Made by a program: the position numbers and the translations under genes. A stretch of 51,016 nucleotides of DNA from DRQF01 sp964559135 (GTDB lineage: Bacteria; Planctomycetota; GCA-002687715; DRQF01), in NCBI GenBank assembly GCA_964559135.1, contig CAZLGG010000015.1, positions 1 through 51,016 of the forward strand. The letters run 5' to 3'. The notes beneath the pieces are model-generated. The model worked only from the letters and a program-made list of their open reading frames with translations, was not told where the DNA came from and made no database searches. The number at the start of each line of letters is the position of its first letter. Position 1 is the first letter of the stretch. Shown in pieces: positions 25,774 to 33,593 of this stretch.

Positions 25774-26888
25774 AGGCTCTCGATTTCGCGAAGTCGATAC
25801 GTTCCGGCAAGACGGAACTCCCCCCGTTTCTCGTCTTGAGTGGAGACGACGCCTTTCTCATGGGCGAGGTCTGCAAGGCGCTCATGGAGAGTCTGGACCC
25901 CGACAGTGATCTTCTGGAAGTGGATTGGACGGATCAGGGGGATCCGGACGAACGGCTGAAGGAGATCTTCGACGAGATTCGAACCGGGTCGCTCTTCGGC
26001 GGCCGAAAGGTCGTGCGGATTCGAAACGGAGACGGTCTCGTCAAGAGCCAGGCGAAAGCGCTGTCCCGCTTCGTCGCCGAGCCGGGTGAAGGGATCCTCG
26101 TCCTGGAGGGGGCGGGCTTCCTTCCCAAACGACGCGGCGGCAAGCCTCCGGGTCCCATCGTGAAGATCGTCGAGGCGGGGGGGATGCTCATCGATTGCAC
26201 GTCTCCCGGCGCTGGGGCCCGCGGCGGCGTCGCGGAACTGGCAGACTGGGTCCATGAATTGCTCGCGCCGCAAGGCAAGAGGATCGAGCGGGATGCTCTC
26301 GAACTTCTTTTGAGACGCAGCGGGAACGATGCGGGTGTCGTGAAAGGTCACGTCGAAAAACTGCTGCTTCATGGGGCGGCCGGGCAAGTCATCGCGCATC
26401 GGGATGTGGATGCACTCGTTCCGGACACCTCGGAATCCACCCTCTTCGATGTCGTCGATGGGTTCGCCGAACGGGACTTTTCAAAGGCGCGAGGAGCCTA
26501 CGAGCGCGTCGTGCGACACGGAATGGAAGGCAAGAGCGGGAAGAAGAGCTTTTCCAGGGCCGAGGCGGCTCTTCGCGTGGTGGCGCTCCTGGCGAATCGC
26601 CTGCGGGAGCTGGGTCGAATCATGGAGTTCCGGCGCGAGGGCGCAGGATACCAGGAGGCGGCCTCCGCGGTTCTCGGCCCCCAGAGGTCCTGGCTGGCGA
26701 GGCGCATGAGGCCTCAATTCGAGGCGCGCACCCCGCGGGAGCTGGGTGAAGCCGTCGTGGGGCTGGGCGACCTCGATCACGCCCTGAAGAGCGGGGGCGG
26801 AGATCCGGAGACGCTCCTGTTGGAGTATCTCGTGCGCCACTGTCGGCCCCGCCGAGGGCGGCCTGTCTCGAGAGGAGATGCGTCGTGA
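25770..26888 (+). CDS. holA: DNA polymerase III delta subunit (clamp loader)
   Basis: 372 residues. It opens with KALDFAKSIRSGKTELPPFLVLSGDDAFLMGEV, the usual HolA N-terminus where delta resembles an AAA+ domain without a P-loop. Other family features are GSLFGGRKVVRIRN and the middle helix-rich domain with STLFDVVDGFAERD. Delta opens the sliding clamp within the clamp-loader complex. GTG 25770 is chosen because GGGAGG lies 6 nt before it and it overlaps the previous stop as its neighbours do; in-frame ATG 25746 has no such site. Its stop overlaps the mutL start (GTGA). Confidence 0.88.
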   Translation: MKALDFAKSIRSGKTELPPFLVLSGDDAFLMGEVCKALMESLDPDSDLLEVDWTDQGDPDERLKEIFDEIRTGSLFGGRKVVRIRNGDGLVKSQAKALSRFVAEPGEGILVLEGAGFLPKRRGGKPPGPIVKIVEAGGMLIDCTSPGAGARGGVAELADWVHELLAPQGKRIERDALELLLRRSGNDAGVVKGHVEKLLLHGAAGQVIAHRDVDALVPDTSESTLFDVVDGFAERDFSKARGAYERVVRHGMEGKSGKKSFSRAEAALRVVALLANRLRELGRIMEFRREGAGYQEAASAVLGPQRSWLARRMRPQFEARTPRELGEAVVGLGDLDHALKSGGGDPETLLLEYLVRHCRPRRGRPVSRGDAS

Positions 26889-28702
26889 TCCGGGTTCTCA
26901 GTCCCGACGTCGCCAATCGCATTGCTGCCGGAGAAGTCGTCGAACGTCCAGCTTCGGTGGTCAAGGAGCTTCTCGAGAACAGCCTGGACGCCGAGGCCTC
27001 GCGGGTTCTCATCGAGATCGAAGAGGGCGGAAAGCGTCTCATCCGCGTGACCGATGACGGCTGCGGGTTGACGGCGGACGATCTCGCGCTGGCCTTCGTT
27101 GCCCACGCGACCAGCAAGATCGCTTCGGTGGAAGAACTCTTCCAGGTTCAATCCTTCGGTTTCCGGGGAGAAGCTCTCGCGAGTATCGGGTCCGTCTCGC
27201 GCGCCTCGATTCTCAGCCGTCGGCTCGACGATCCGTTGGGGCACCAAGTTCGATGCGAGGGCGGCGCCATCACGCCGGTCGAGACTGCAGGGGGGCCCCG
27301 TGGAACCGTCGTCGAGATCCGCGACCTGTTCTTCAACACTCCGGCGCGTCGGAAATTCCTGAAGAGCGACGGCGCCGAGATCGCCCGCATCAGCGAGGCC
27401 GTCCTCCGCGTTCTTCTGGGGCGCGAGGATCTCGCCCTCGAACTGAAGCACAACGGTCGGCGCGTTCTTCGTGTTGATCGCGCGGAGTCCTTCGATGCAC
27501 GCCTTTTGGAACTCTTCGGGCGCGATCTGGACGGAAAGCTCATTCCCGTCCGCGCCGAGGCGGAAGGGATTTGTCTGGATGGATTCCTGGCCGCCCCCGA
27601 TGCGGCGCGGGGAAACGCGCAGCGGCAGTATCTCCTCCTCAATGAACGATTCATCCGAGATCGCAGCCTTCAGCACGCCGTTTCCCGTGGGTACGAGGGC
27701 TTCCTTCTGCCTCGCCGCTATCCCGTGTGGTTTCTCCGACTCGACATGGACCCCGCGACCGTCGACGTCAACGTTCATCCCATGAAAACCGAGGTGCGTT
27801 TTCGGGAAAAAAATCGGGTGTTCGCTCTCGTGCAGCGCGCGTGTCGAGCGGCCCTCGAGGCTTCACGGCCATCCGGGACTCTTCGCCTGAAGCCCGAAGT
27901 GCCGTATCGCTCCGCGACCTCCACCGCCTCGTCGCCTTCGACCTTGCCCCCCACCCGGCGCGAACGGGTGGCCGAGATGGAATCCGGGCTGTTCGGGAGC
28001 GGCCGGGCCCCCGCGCCGGAGCCCTCGAGCGCGACGGGCCCCGCGGAGGGTCCGATACGGAGCGGGGCATCCCCGGCGACAAAGCGATCCTGCCGCGCCG
28101 GCGCCTGGCCCCGCCACGTCGAGGACCCGGAGAGTTTTCGCTTCGTTCAGATGCACGACAGTTATCTGGTCGTCGAGGACGCCGAGGGCTTCCATGTGGT
28201 CGACCAGCATGCGTTGCATGAGCGCATGCTCTTCGAGAAACTCAGCGAGCGCATGGAGAAAGGGGAGGCCGCGTCCCAGGAGTTGCTCATCCCCTGGGTG
28301 AGGGAGTTGTCGGTCGCCGAGAAGCAAAGGGTGCTGGCCGCGGAGGCGGATTTGGACGCCATCGGATTGCGGGTTCGGGATTTCGGCGGGCAGGATGTGG
28401 TGGTCGAAGCCGTACCCCTGGAGTTCGGAGACGCTTCCCCGGATCGCCTCATCGATGCCGTGCTGGCCGCCGACGAGGAGCGCGTGGAGGAGAGTTTTTC
28501 CAGTCTTCGGCACCGGTTGCTCGCGGCCATGGCGTGCCGAGCCGCCGTGAAATTCGGCCAGTCGCTCAGCGATCGAGAGATCCGAATTCTCCTCGCCTGG
28601 GAACGGCAGAGCCCCCAGTCCGCCGCGTGCCCTCACGGACGACCGACGCGGGTGCGCATCGGTCTGGAGGAACTGGAGCGTCTGTTCCTGAGAAAGGATT
28701 GA
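26885..28702 (+). CDS. mutL: DNA mismatch repair protein MutL with intact endonuclease motif
   Basis: 605 residues. The N-terminal GHKL ATPase is complete: AAGEVVERPASVVKELLENSLDA, DDGCGL, ATSKI and GFRGEALASI. A Pro/Arg/Ala-rich linker spans about 325-405. The C-terminal dimerisation domain carries D440-Q-H-A-x2-E-x4-E (DQHALHERMLFE), an ACRAAVK segment and C582-P-H-G-R-P, which are the metal-binding motifs of the latent MutL endonuclease. It should therefore nick DNA itself, as in organisms lacking MutH. mutS is not in the window. It is the last gene of the coupled run ubiX, mqnP, holA, mutL. Confidence 0.95.
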   Translation: MIRVLSPDVANRIAAGEVVERPASVVKELLENSLDAEASRVLIEIEEGGKRLIRVTDDGCGLTADDLALAFVAHATSKIASVEELFQVQSFGFRGEALASIGSVSRASILSRRLDDPLGHQVRCEGGAITPVETAGGPRGTVVEIRDLFFNTPARRKFLKSDGAEIARISEAVLRVLLGREDLALELKHNGRRVLRVDRAESFDARLLELFGRDLDGKLIPVRAEAEGICLDGFLAAPDAARGNAQRQYLLLNERFIRDRSLQHAVSRGYEGFLLPRRYPVWFLRLDMDPATVDVNVHPMKTEVRFREKNRVFALVQRACRAALEASRPSGTLRLKPEVPYRSATSTASSPSTLPPTRRERVAEMESGLFGSGRAPAPEPSSATGPAEGPIRSGASPATKRSCRAGAWPRHVEDPESFRFVQMHDSYLVVEDAEGFHVVDQHALHERMLFEKLSERMEKGEAASQELLIPWVRELSVAEKQRVLAAEADLDAIGLRVRDFGGQDVVVEAVPLEFGDASPDRLIDAVLAADEERVEESFSSLRHRLLAAMACRAAVKFGQSLSDREIRILLAWERQSPQSAACPHGRPTRVRIGLEELERLFLRKD

Positions 28703-28738
28703 GGGCGCGTGGGCGGGGCGCGCCGTCGCGTTCGCCCC

Positions 28739-29698
28739 TCACTCGGGCAGGTCGAAGAGTCGATGGATGGCGCCGTCGTCCAGGTCGTTGAATCGAAGCC
28801 CGTCGGCCTTGGCGCGGACTTCGAGGCGCATCCTTCCTCCTTCCAGGTACTGGATTTCGCGAGGGACGACGACGTGGAGCCGTGCGTTTCCCCCCGCGAC
28901 CGGAACGGTTGCATGCCGAGAGAGGTGGTATTCCTGGGTCTTGCCGTCGCGTTCGACGCGTGCTTTCACGACGTACGACGTCGCGTTGTCGATCCACAGG
29001 GTCACGCTCTGACCGGATCGGGTGCGAAAGTCGAGGCGTCGGGTGCGAAAGCTTCGTTGCCCGATGCGTCGGGATCCTCCCATGACGAAGGAGACGGTTT
29101 CCTCGGCGGGGGCGAGCCGCAGGGTCTTCTCGTCGATGGATTGTCGGGCGAGGAAGAAAAGATCCATGAGTTCGGCGATGAGGCGGCGTTCCTTCTTCAG
29201 CCTCTTGACGTCCTCCTTGAAGGCTTCACCCACCAGGATGATGGGGCGTCCTCGCTGACCTTTCTTCCAGAACCGATCGTCAAACGGGGCGATGAGGACC
29301 TGGGCTCCCCCGGTGTCGGGGCGCAATTCTCGTCGGTAGGCCAATCGGGGCTTGCCGTCGTCACTCTTTGCGGCCGCCCAATCCTGAATGATCTCGCCCA
29401 CGATCTCCTTGGTGCCGCCGTTCTTTCCAGGGTCGAGGTAACGATAGGCGGCCTCGCCGTGGTAGGAGGTGACTCGGAGAGCGACACCACCGGGATCCTG
29501 GGCGCGGATGGCTCGCTGCAAGAGATCCCGGGCCGGGTTGGGCGGCGTCAGGGCCGTTTTCTGCGCCGTCGCCAGGGGAGCGATCAGCAGGATCAGCAGG
29601 ATTCGAAGGGCTGTTATGAGTGTCTCCACCGTGATGGAACGTCTCACGGACTCAGTCGTGAGATTCCATCGAGATTTTCGACCGGTGTCATGATACAT
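28739..29698 (-). CDS. Exported hypothetical protein, LolA-like fold possible
   Basis: 319 residues from ATG 29698; GTG 29647 and GTG 29629 are alternatives and would give a more standard signal peptide. The hydrophobic stretch LITALRILLILLIAPLATAQ is a signal peptide ending in TAQ. The mature part has alternating strands (YHGEAAYRYLD, RPIILVGEAF, SFRTRRLDFRTRSGQSVTLWID, EYHLSRHATV). This pattern of a curved beta-sheet reporting on lipids is seen in LolA/LppX/RseB-type proteins, but the resemblance is weak. It is convergent with mutL and divergent from miaA (33 bp). Function unknown. Confidence 0.6.
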   Translation of the reverse strand: MYHDTGRKSRWNLTTESVRRSITVETLITALRILLILLIAPLATAQKTALTPPNPARDLLQRAIRAQDPGGVALRVTSYHGEAAYRYLDPGKNGGTKEIVGEIIQDWAAAKSDDGKPRLAYRRELRPDTGGAQVLIAPFDDRFWKKGQRGRPIILVGEAFKEDVKRLKKERRLIAELMDLFFLARQSIDEKTLRLAPAEETVSFVMGGSRRIGQRSFRTRRLDFRTRSGQSVTLWIDNATSYVVKARVERDGKTQEYHLSRHATVPVAGGNARLHVVVPREIQYLEGGRMRLEVRAKADGLRFNDLDDGAIHRLFDLPE

Positions 29699-29731
29699 GG
29701 AGACGTCCCCGGACCCGAGGAGGGATGAGGA

Positions 29732-30688
29732 ATGGCGGACGGATTGCCTCTTTTGATCGTGACGGGCACCACCGGTTCGGGCAAGAACCGGTTGGGGGCC
29801 CACGTGGCGCGCCGCCTGGGGGGAGAGGTCCTCTCCCTGGACTCCATGAAGGTCTATCGAGGCATGGACATCGGGACCGCCAAGCCTTCCGCCGATCTCA
29901 TGCAGCTGGCCCCGCACCACCTCGTGGATGTCCGAGATCCCCATGAGCACATGGACTTGGCCATGTTTCTCGACGCCGCGGAGAAAGTCGTGGCGCAGGT
30001 TCACCGACGGAAACGTCCCTTGGTCGTGGTGGGGGGGACGGCGATGTACCTCACGGGCCTCCTCTATGGGGTCCACGGAGGGCCTCCCAGGGACGACGTC
30101 TTCCGAGAGAACCTTCGCCGCGAGCGGGACGAGCACGGCGTGCGAGCGCTCCATGCCCGCCTTGCGGGGGTGGATCCCGAGTCCGCGGCGAGAATCGATC
30201 CGAACGACTACCAGCGCATCGAACGAGCCTTGGAGCTGCACGCCCTCACGGGCCGGCCGGCCAGCGAGCACCGACGGGATTGGTTTCGCGAACCCCGCTT
30301 CCCGTTTCGACTCTACTCCGTCACGTGGCCTCGAGACGTCCTCCGCGCGAGGATCGAGGAGAGGGTGGATCGCATGATGGAGGCCGGCTGGTTGGACGAG
30401 GTCCGCCGGTTGATGGACGGATCGCGGCTTGGTCCGGAGGCGTCCCAGGCCTTGGGATACCGGGAACTCGCTCGATTCCTCGAGAAGGGGTCTCCACCTC
30501 TCGATGAGGTCATCGCTTCGATCAAGACGAGAACCTGGCACTTTGCGCGCCGCCAGATGACGTGGATGCGGAAATTCGAGGATGCGACGCGCATCGAACG
30601 CAAAGCGGGCGACCAGGATGATCTGGTCGCCCGCTTGGTGAGTGAATTTCGCCCGGTGTGGGCGAAGGCTCTCGCTCAGTCGATGTAG
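29732..30688 (+). CDS. miaA: tRNA dimethylallyltransferase
   Basis: 318 residues. It adds a dimethylallyl group to A37 of tRNAs reading UNN codons. Family blocks include LDSMKVYRGMDIGTAKP, HHLVDVRDPHE, VVGGTAMYLTGLLYG, NDYQRIERALELHALTG and QALGYRE, then a TRTWHFARRQMTWMRKF ending. The P-loop reads GTTGSGKN, with N19 in place of the Ser/Thr that normally coordinates Mg2+. Everything else is intact, so the enzyme is probably active. Its C-terminal end overlaps the convergent lipoprotein gene by 13 bp. Confidence 0.93.
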   Translation: MADGLPLLIVTGTTGSGKNRLGAHVARRLGGEVLSLDSMKVYRGMDIGTAKPSADLMQLAPHHLVDVRDPHEHMDLAMFLDAAEKVVAQVHRRKRPLVVVGGTAMYLTGLLYGVHGGPPRDDVFRENLRRERDEHGVRALHARLAGVDPESAARIDPNDYQRIERALELHALTGRPASEHRRDWFREPRFPFRLYSVTWPRDVLRARIEERVDRMMEAGWLDEVRRLMDGSRLGPEASQALGYRELARFLEKGSPPLDEVIASIKTRTWHFARRQMTWMRKFEDATRIERKAGDQDDLVARLVSEFRPVWAKALAQSM

Positions 30689-31305
30689 GGATCGTCCCAG
30701 TCGTAGCGGAACAGATGAATGTCGAAGGTGCGGTGGAGGAGCGTCTTGTCGCTCTGCCACACTTCGGGATAGAAACGATCGTACGGCGGGAACGCGCTGT
30801 TCGTGTTCAGGAAGTGGTACTTCAGAGTCTCGCCGATGTTGCGGAAGTGCTTGCGAGTGCTTTCCCACCGGCTCGTGAAATACCCCAGGGAATCGCCTCC
30901 ATGGGGGGCCGGATTGAAATCGTAGGAGATGGTCTCTCCAATCGGAGAGATGTTGGCGTCCCAGTCCTCCACGGGGCCCTTGGTCACATGGTAGAGCGGG
31001 TTCACCGGGACCGTCCAGACCGTGTAGAACGCCCGCCAGAGCATGTGCGGGTAGTTGTAAGGATCCACGATCGACGTGAGGTAAAAGGGGAACTCGGTCT
31101 GGGGTTCGTTCCAGACGGCGCCCACGGCGTTGAAGGGCGAGTCCACCGCCGCCCCCAAGTCGCCGGCGATCTGCGTGTCGGCGTCGTAGGCGTCGTCCGC
31201 GATCTCCGTCATGCCTGTGGCCGTCGTCATCGAGGTGGCGCAGCTCGTCGTGAGTGCGGGCAACATGGCCAAGGCCAGGAAGACCAATGTCCTGGTGATG
31301 CGCAT
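30676..31305 (-). CDS. Hypothetical lipoprotein
   Basis: 209 residues. A lipoprotein signal (LALAMLPALTTSC) puts the acylated Cys near residue 22. The mature protein is rich in aromatic residues and Pro, with segments such as FPFYLTSIVDPYNYPHMLWRAF, VPVNPLYH and HFLNTNSAFPPYDRFYPE. No family is recognised. It is probably anchored to a membrane in the envelope. ATG 31305 is chosen over in-frame TTG 31320 because it starts just before the signal's basic n-region. A good promoter lies at 31383-31412. It is divergent from hisS. Confidence 0.65.
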   Translation of the reverse strand: MRITRTLVFLALAMLPALTTSCATSMTTATGMTEIADDAYDADTQIAGDLGAAVDSPFNAVGAVWNEPQTEFPFYLTSIVDPYNYPHMLWRAFYTVWTVPVNPLYHVTKGPVEDWDANISPIGETISYDFNPAPHGGDSLGYFTSRWESTRKHFRNIGETLKYHFLNTNSAFPPYDRFYPEVWQSDKTLLHRTFDIHLFRYDWDDPYID

Positions 31306-31382
31306 CGAGGAGTTCTCCAATTCCTATCCGAGGGCTAGCACGCGCGGTGTGCGCGATCGGTTTCCTTCTCGTCGGTGGGCGC

Positions 31383-31412
31383 ACTATAGCAGCGCCCATC
31401 CGGAAGCGTCAA
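31383..31412 (-). promoter_or_regulatory. Promoter of the lipoprotein gene
   Basis: The minus strand carries TTGACG (31412-31407), an 18-nt spacer and TATAGT (31388-31383), the best overall sigma-70-type promoter match in the window. It predicts a 5' UTR of about 70 nt before ATG 31305. Confidence 0.65.
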
Positions 31413-31504
31413 CAGGAAACAAAATGGCGCGGAATAAGGACTTAGCCCCCTATCGCCACGGCTGGAAATTCCAGGCGGAGCGTCGTGCGACCCGAGGCGC
31501 CGAT

Positions 31505-31532
31505 TTGTGCCCCCCGGCCTCCCACGTAAACT
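31505..31532 (+). promoter_or_regulatory. Candidate promoter of hisS
   Basis: TTGTGC (31505-31510), a 16-nt spacer and TAAACT (31527-31532), about 30-38 nt before the hisS ATG. Both hexamers are partial matches. Confidence 0.4.
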
Positions 31533-31569
31533 GGCCCCGATGTTCCGGTGTCCGTCCCAGGAGTCGACC

Positions 31570-32916
31570 ATGTCCTCAACGATTCAACCCCGTCTCTTCA
31601 AGGGATGCCGAGATGCTCTGCCCGAGGACATGATTCCTCGCAGGGAGATGCTCGAGGTCATGACGCGCATCTTCGAGACCTTCGGTTTTGCTCCCGTCGA
31701 GACGCCGGCCATCGAGTTTTTGGACATCCTCCTGGGAAAGTACGGTGAGGAAGGCGACAAGCTCATCTACCCTTTGGCTTACAAGGGGGGGCGCACGCTG
31801 GCTCTGCGCTACGACCTGACCGTGCCCCTTTCTCGTCTCGTGGCGATGCATCCGGAATTGCCCCGCCCATTCAAGCGCTATCAGATCCAACCGGTCTGGC
31901 GGGCCGATCGCCCCCAGCCGGCCCAGGGGCGGTATCGCGAATTCTACCAGTGCGACGTCGACACCGTGGGGTCGTCGTCGCTGATGGCGGATGCCGAGAA
32001 CGTCGCCGTCTGTTACCGGGTCTACGAGGCCCTGGGATTGCTCGATGACGAGGCGGGGCTCGTCATGCGCGTGAACAACCGGAAGCTGCTCCGGGTCCTC
32101 GTCACCGCCGCGGGGCTGGATGCCGAGCAGGACAAGACCGTCTGCACGGTCCTGGACAAGATCGACAAGATCGGGCGAGAAAAAGTCGCCGCCGAACTCG
32201 AGGAGAAGGGGGTCTCCGCCGACGCCACGCACAGCCTCTTTCAGCTCATCGCCGTGGGCGAGGAGAATGGCGGACGCCCGCAAGCGACCCTCGAGGCTCT
32301 TCGCGCGACCCTCGGGTCGGCCCCGGGGGCCGGGGACGCGCTGGACGAGATGGCCGTGTTCTTCGACGGGTTGACGGCCCTCGACGTCCCCGATGATCGC
32401 TTGCGTTTCGATCTGGTGCTCACCCGCGGTCTCGACTACTACACGGGCCCGATCTACGAATTCCAGTTGACGGGGCTTGCGTCCTTCGGAAGCCTGGGCG
32501 GCGGCGGCCGCTATGACGATCTCCTCTCGATCTACGGCGTGGGCGACATTCCCGCGACGGGCGTCAGCATAGGTCTCAGTCGGGTGCAGAGCGCACTGGT
32601 GAAGCTGGGGCGTCTCGAGAGCAGGAAGTCCCCGACTCGGGCTCTCGTCCTCTATCTGGAAGATGTTCCGCGGACGACGCCGTTGAAGCTGGCCACGCGC
32701 CTGCGTGGGGCGGGTGTCCCCACCGAGGTGTGGTTCGAGCCGAGTCGCTTCAAAAAGCAGATTCAGCACGCCGTCAAACTCGGCATCCCGTTCGTCCTCA
32801 TCCAGGGTCCCGACGAGTTGGAGCGAGGAATCGTCCAGGTCAAGGACGTCCGCGAGGGGCGGCAGGTCGAGGTGAAGGAATCGGATCTCGCCCACCACCT
32901 GCGGGCCGCGGACTGA
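31570..32916 (+). CDS. hisS: Histidyl-tRNA synthetase
   Basis: 448 residues of class II synthetase. Motif 2 lies in RYQIQPVWRADRPQPAQGRYREFYQCDVD, and the HisRS-specific substrate loop in LVLTRGLDYYTG, followed by a GGGGRYDDLL motif. The C-terminal anticodon-binding domain has the LRGAGVPTEVWFE and KKQIQHAVKLGIPFVLIQGPDEL blocks. It charges tRNA-His. ATG 31570 has AGGAG 6 nt upstream. It is slightly longer than E. coli HisRS (424 residues); the opening PRLFKGCRDALPEDMIPRRE matches the bacterial pattern. It converges with nadD. Confidence 0.95.
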   Translation: MSSTIQPRLFKGCRDALPEDMIPRREMLEVMTRIFETFGFAPVETPAIEFLDILLGKYGEEGDKLIYPLAYKGGRTLALRYDLTVPLSRLVAMHPELPRPFKRYQIQPVWRADRPQPAQGRYREFYQCDVDTVGSSSLMADAENVAVCYRVYEALGLLDDEAGLVMRVNNRKLLRVLVTAAGLDAEQDKTVCTVLDKIDKIGREKVAAELEEKGVSADATHSLFQLIAVGEENGGRPQATLEALRATLGSAPGAGDALDEMAVFFDGLTALDVPDDRLRFDLVLTRGLDYYTGPIYEFQLTGLASFGSLGGGGRYDDLLSIYGVGDIPATGVSIGLSRVQSALVKLGRLESRKSPTRALVLYLEDVPRTTPLKLATRLRGAGVPTEVWFEPSRFKKQIQHAVKLGIPFVLIQGPDELERGIVQVKDVREGRQVEVKESDLAHHLRAAD

Positions 32917-32934
32917 CTCCAGGTCCCTCCGCGT

Positions 32935-33555
32935 TCATGTCTTCGCCCGGTAGAGCCCATTTTGGCAGACGTAAGAGGCGACCGCTTGCGGGACCAGTCC
33001 CTCGAGGCTCAAACCCGCGGCCGCGCGTCGGCGGATATCGGTGGAACTCACGGGCGAGGGGGGGGCCTCGAGAATCTCCATCGTCAACCCGGGCGTTCCG
33101 CGGAGAGCGCCGGGAATGTCGGGGGGGCTCCCGGGGCGGTGAAAGACGACGAGAATCACCTTGCGGGCGAGGTCGGGGAAGCGCCGCCAACCCGCCAGAT
33201 CGGCGAGGTTGTCGCCTCCCACGATGAGGTAGAGCTCTGCATCGGGCTGTTGCGCCAGAACATCTTCCACCGTGTCGATCGTGTAGGAGATCCCGCCTCG
33301 TCTCAGCTCGCGATCGTCCACTTCGAGTCCCTTTTTTCCTTCGAGAGCGAGTTCGAGCATCGCCAGCCGGTCCTCGTCCGAACTCAGGCGGCGATGGAGC
33401 TTGTGAGGAGGACGCGCGGCGGGAATGAGGAGCACGCGGTCGAGTCCGAGGGCGTCCCGGGCGCGGGATGCGAGGTCCACGTGGGTCACATGCACCGGAT
33501 CGAAGGAGCCGCCGAGGATGCCGATGCGGGGATGTTTTGACTTCTCCGTCACCAT
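32935..33555 (-). CDS. nadD: Nicotinate-nucleotide adenylyltransferase
   Basis: 206 residues, normal for NadD. It converts nicotinate mononucleotide plus ATP to deamido-NAD. The nucleotidyltransferase motif is GILGGSFDPVHVTHV, with Thr in place of the usual Gly of H-x-G-H; both histidines are kept. IPAARPPHK is the substrate-binding segment, and SSTDIRRR near the C-terminus is the I-S-S-T-x-I-R-x-R motif. The start is 38 bp from the divergently transcribed exported protein. The frequent partner genes rsfS and proA/obgE are not adjacent. Confidence 0.92.
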   Translation of the reverse strand: MVTEKSKHPRIGILGGSFDPVHVTHVDLASRARDALGLDRVLLIPAARPPHKLHRRLSSDEDRLAMLELALEGKKGLEVDDRELRRGGISYTIDTVEDVLAQQPDAELYLIVGGDNLADLAGWRRFPDLARKVILVVFHRPGSPPDIPGALRGTPGLTMEILEAPPSPVSSTDIRRRAAAGLSLEGLVPQAVASYVCQNGLYRAKT

Positions 33556-33593
33556 GGGAGATCAGGGTACGTCATGGTGGGGGAGGCCGGCCA

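Noticed and set aside
29699..31399. Upstream extension of the exported LolA-like gene to a frame of 886 codons.
   Set aside because: The extension lies entirely antisense to miaA and has low-complexity Arg/His composition. The signal peptide shows the protein begins near 29698 or 29647.
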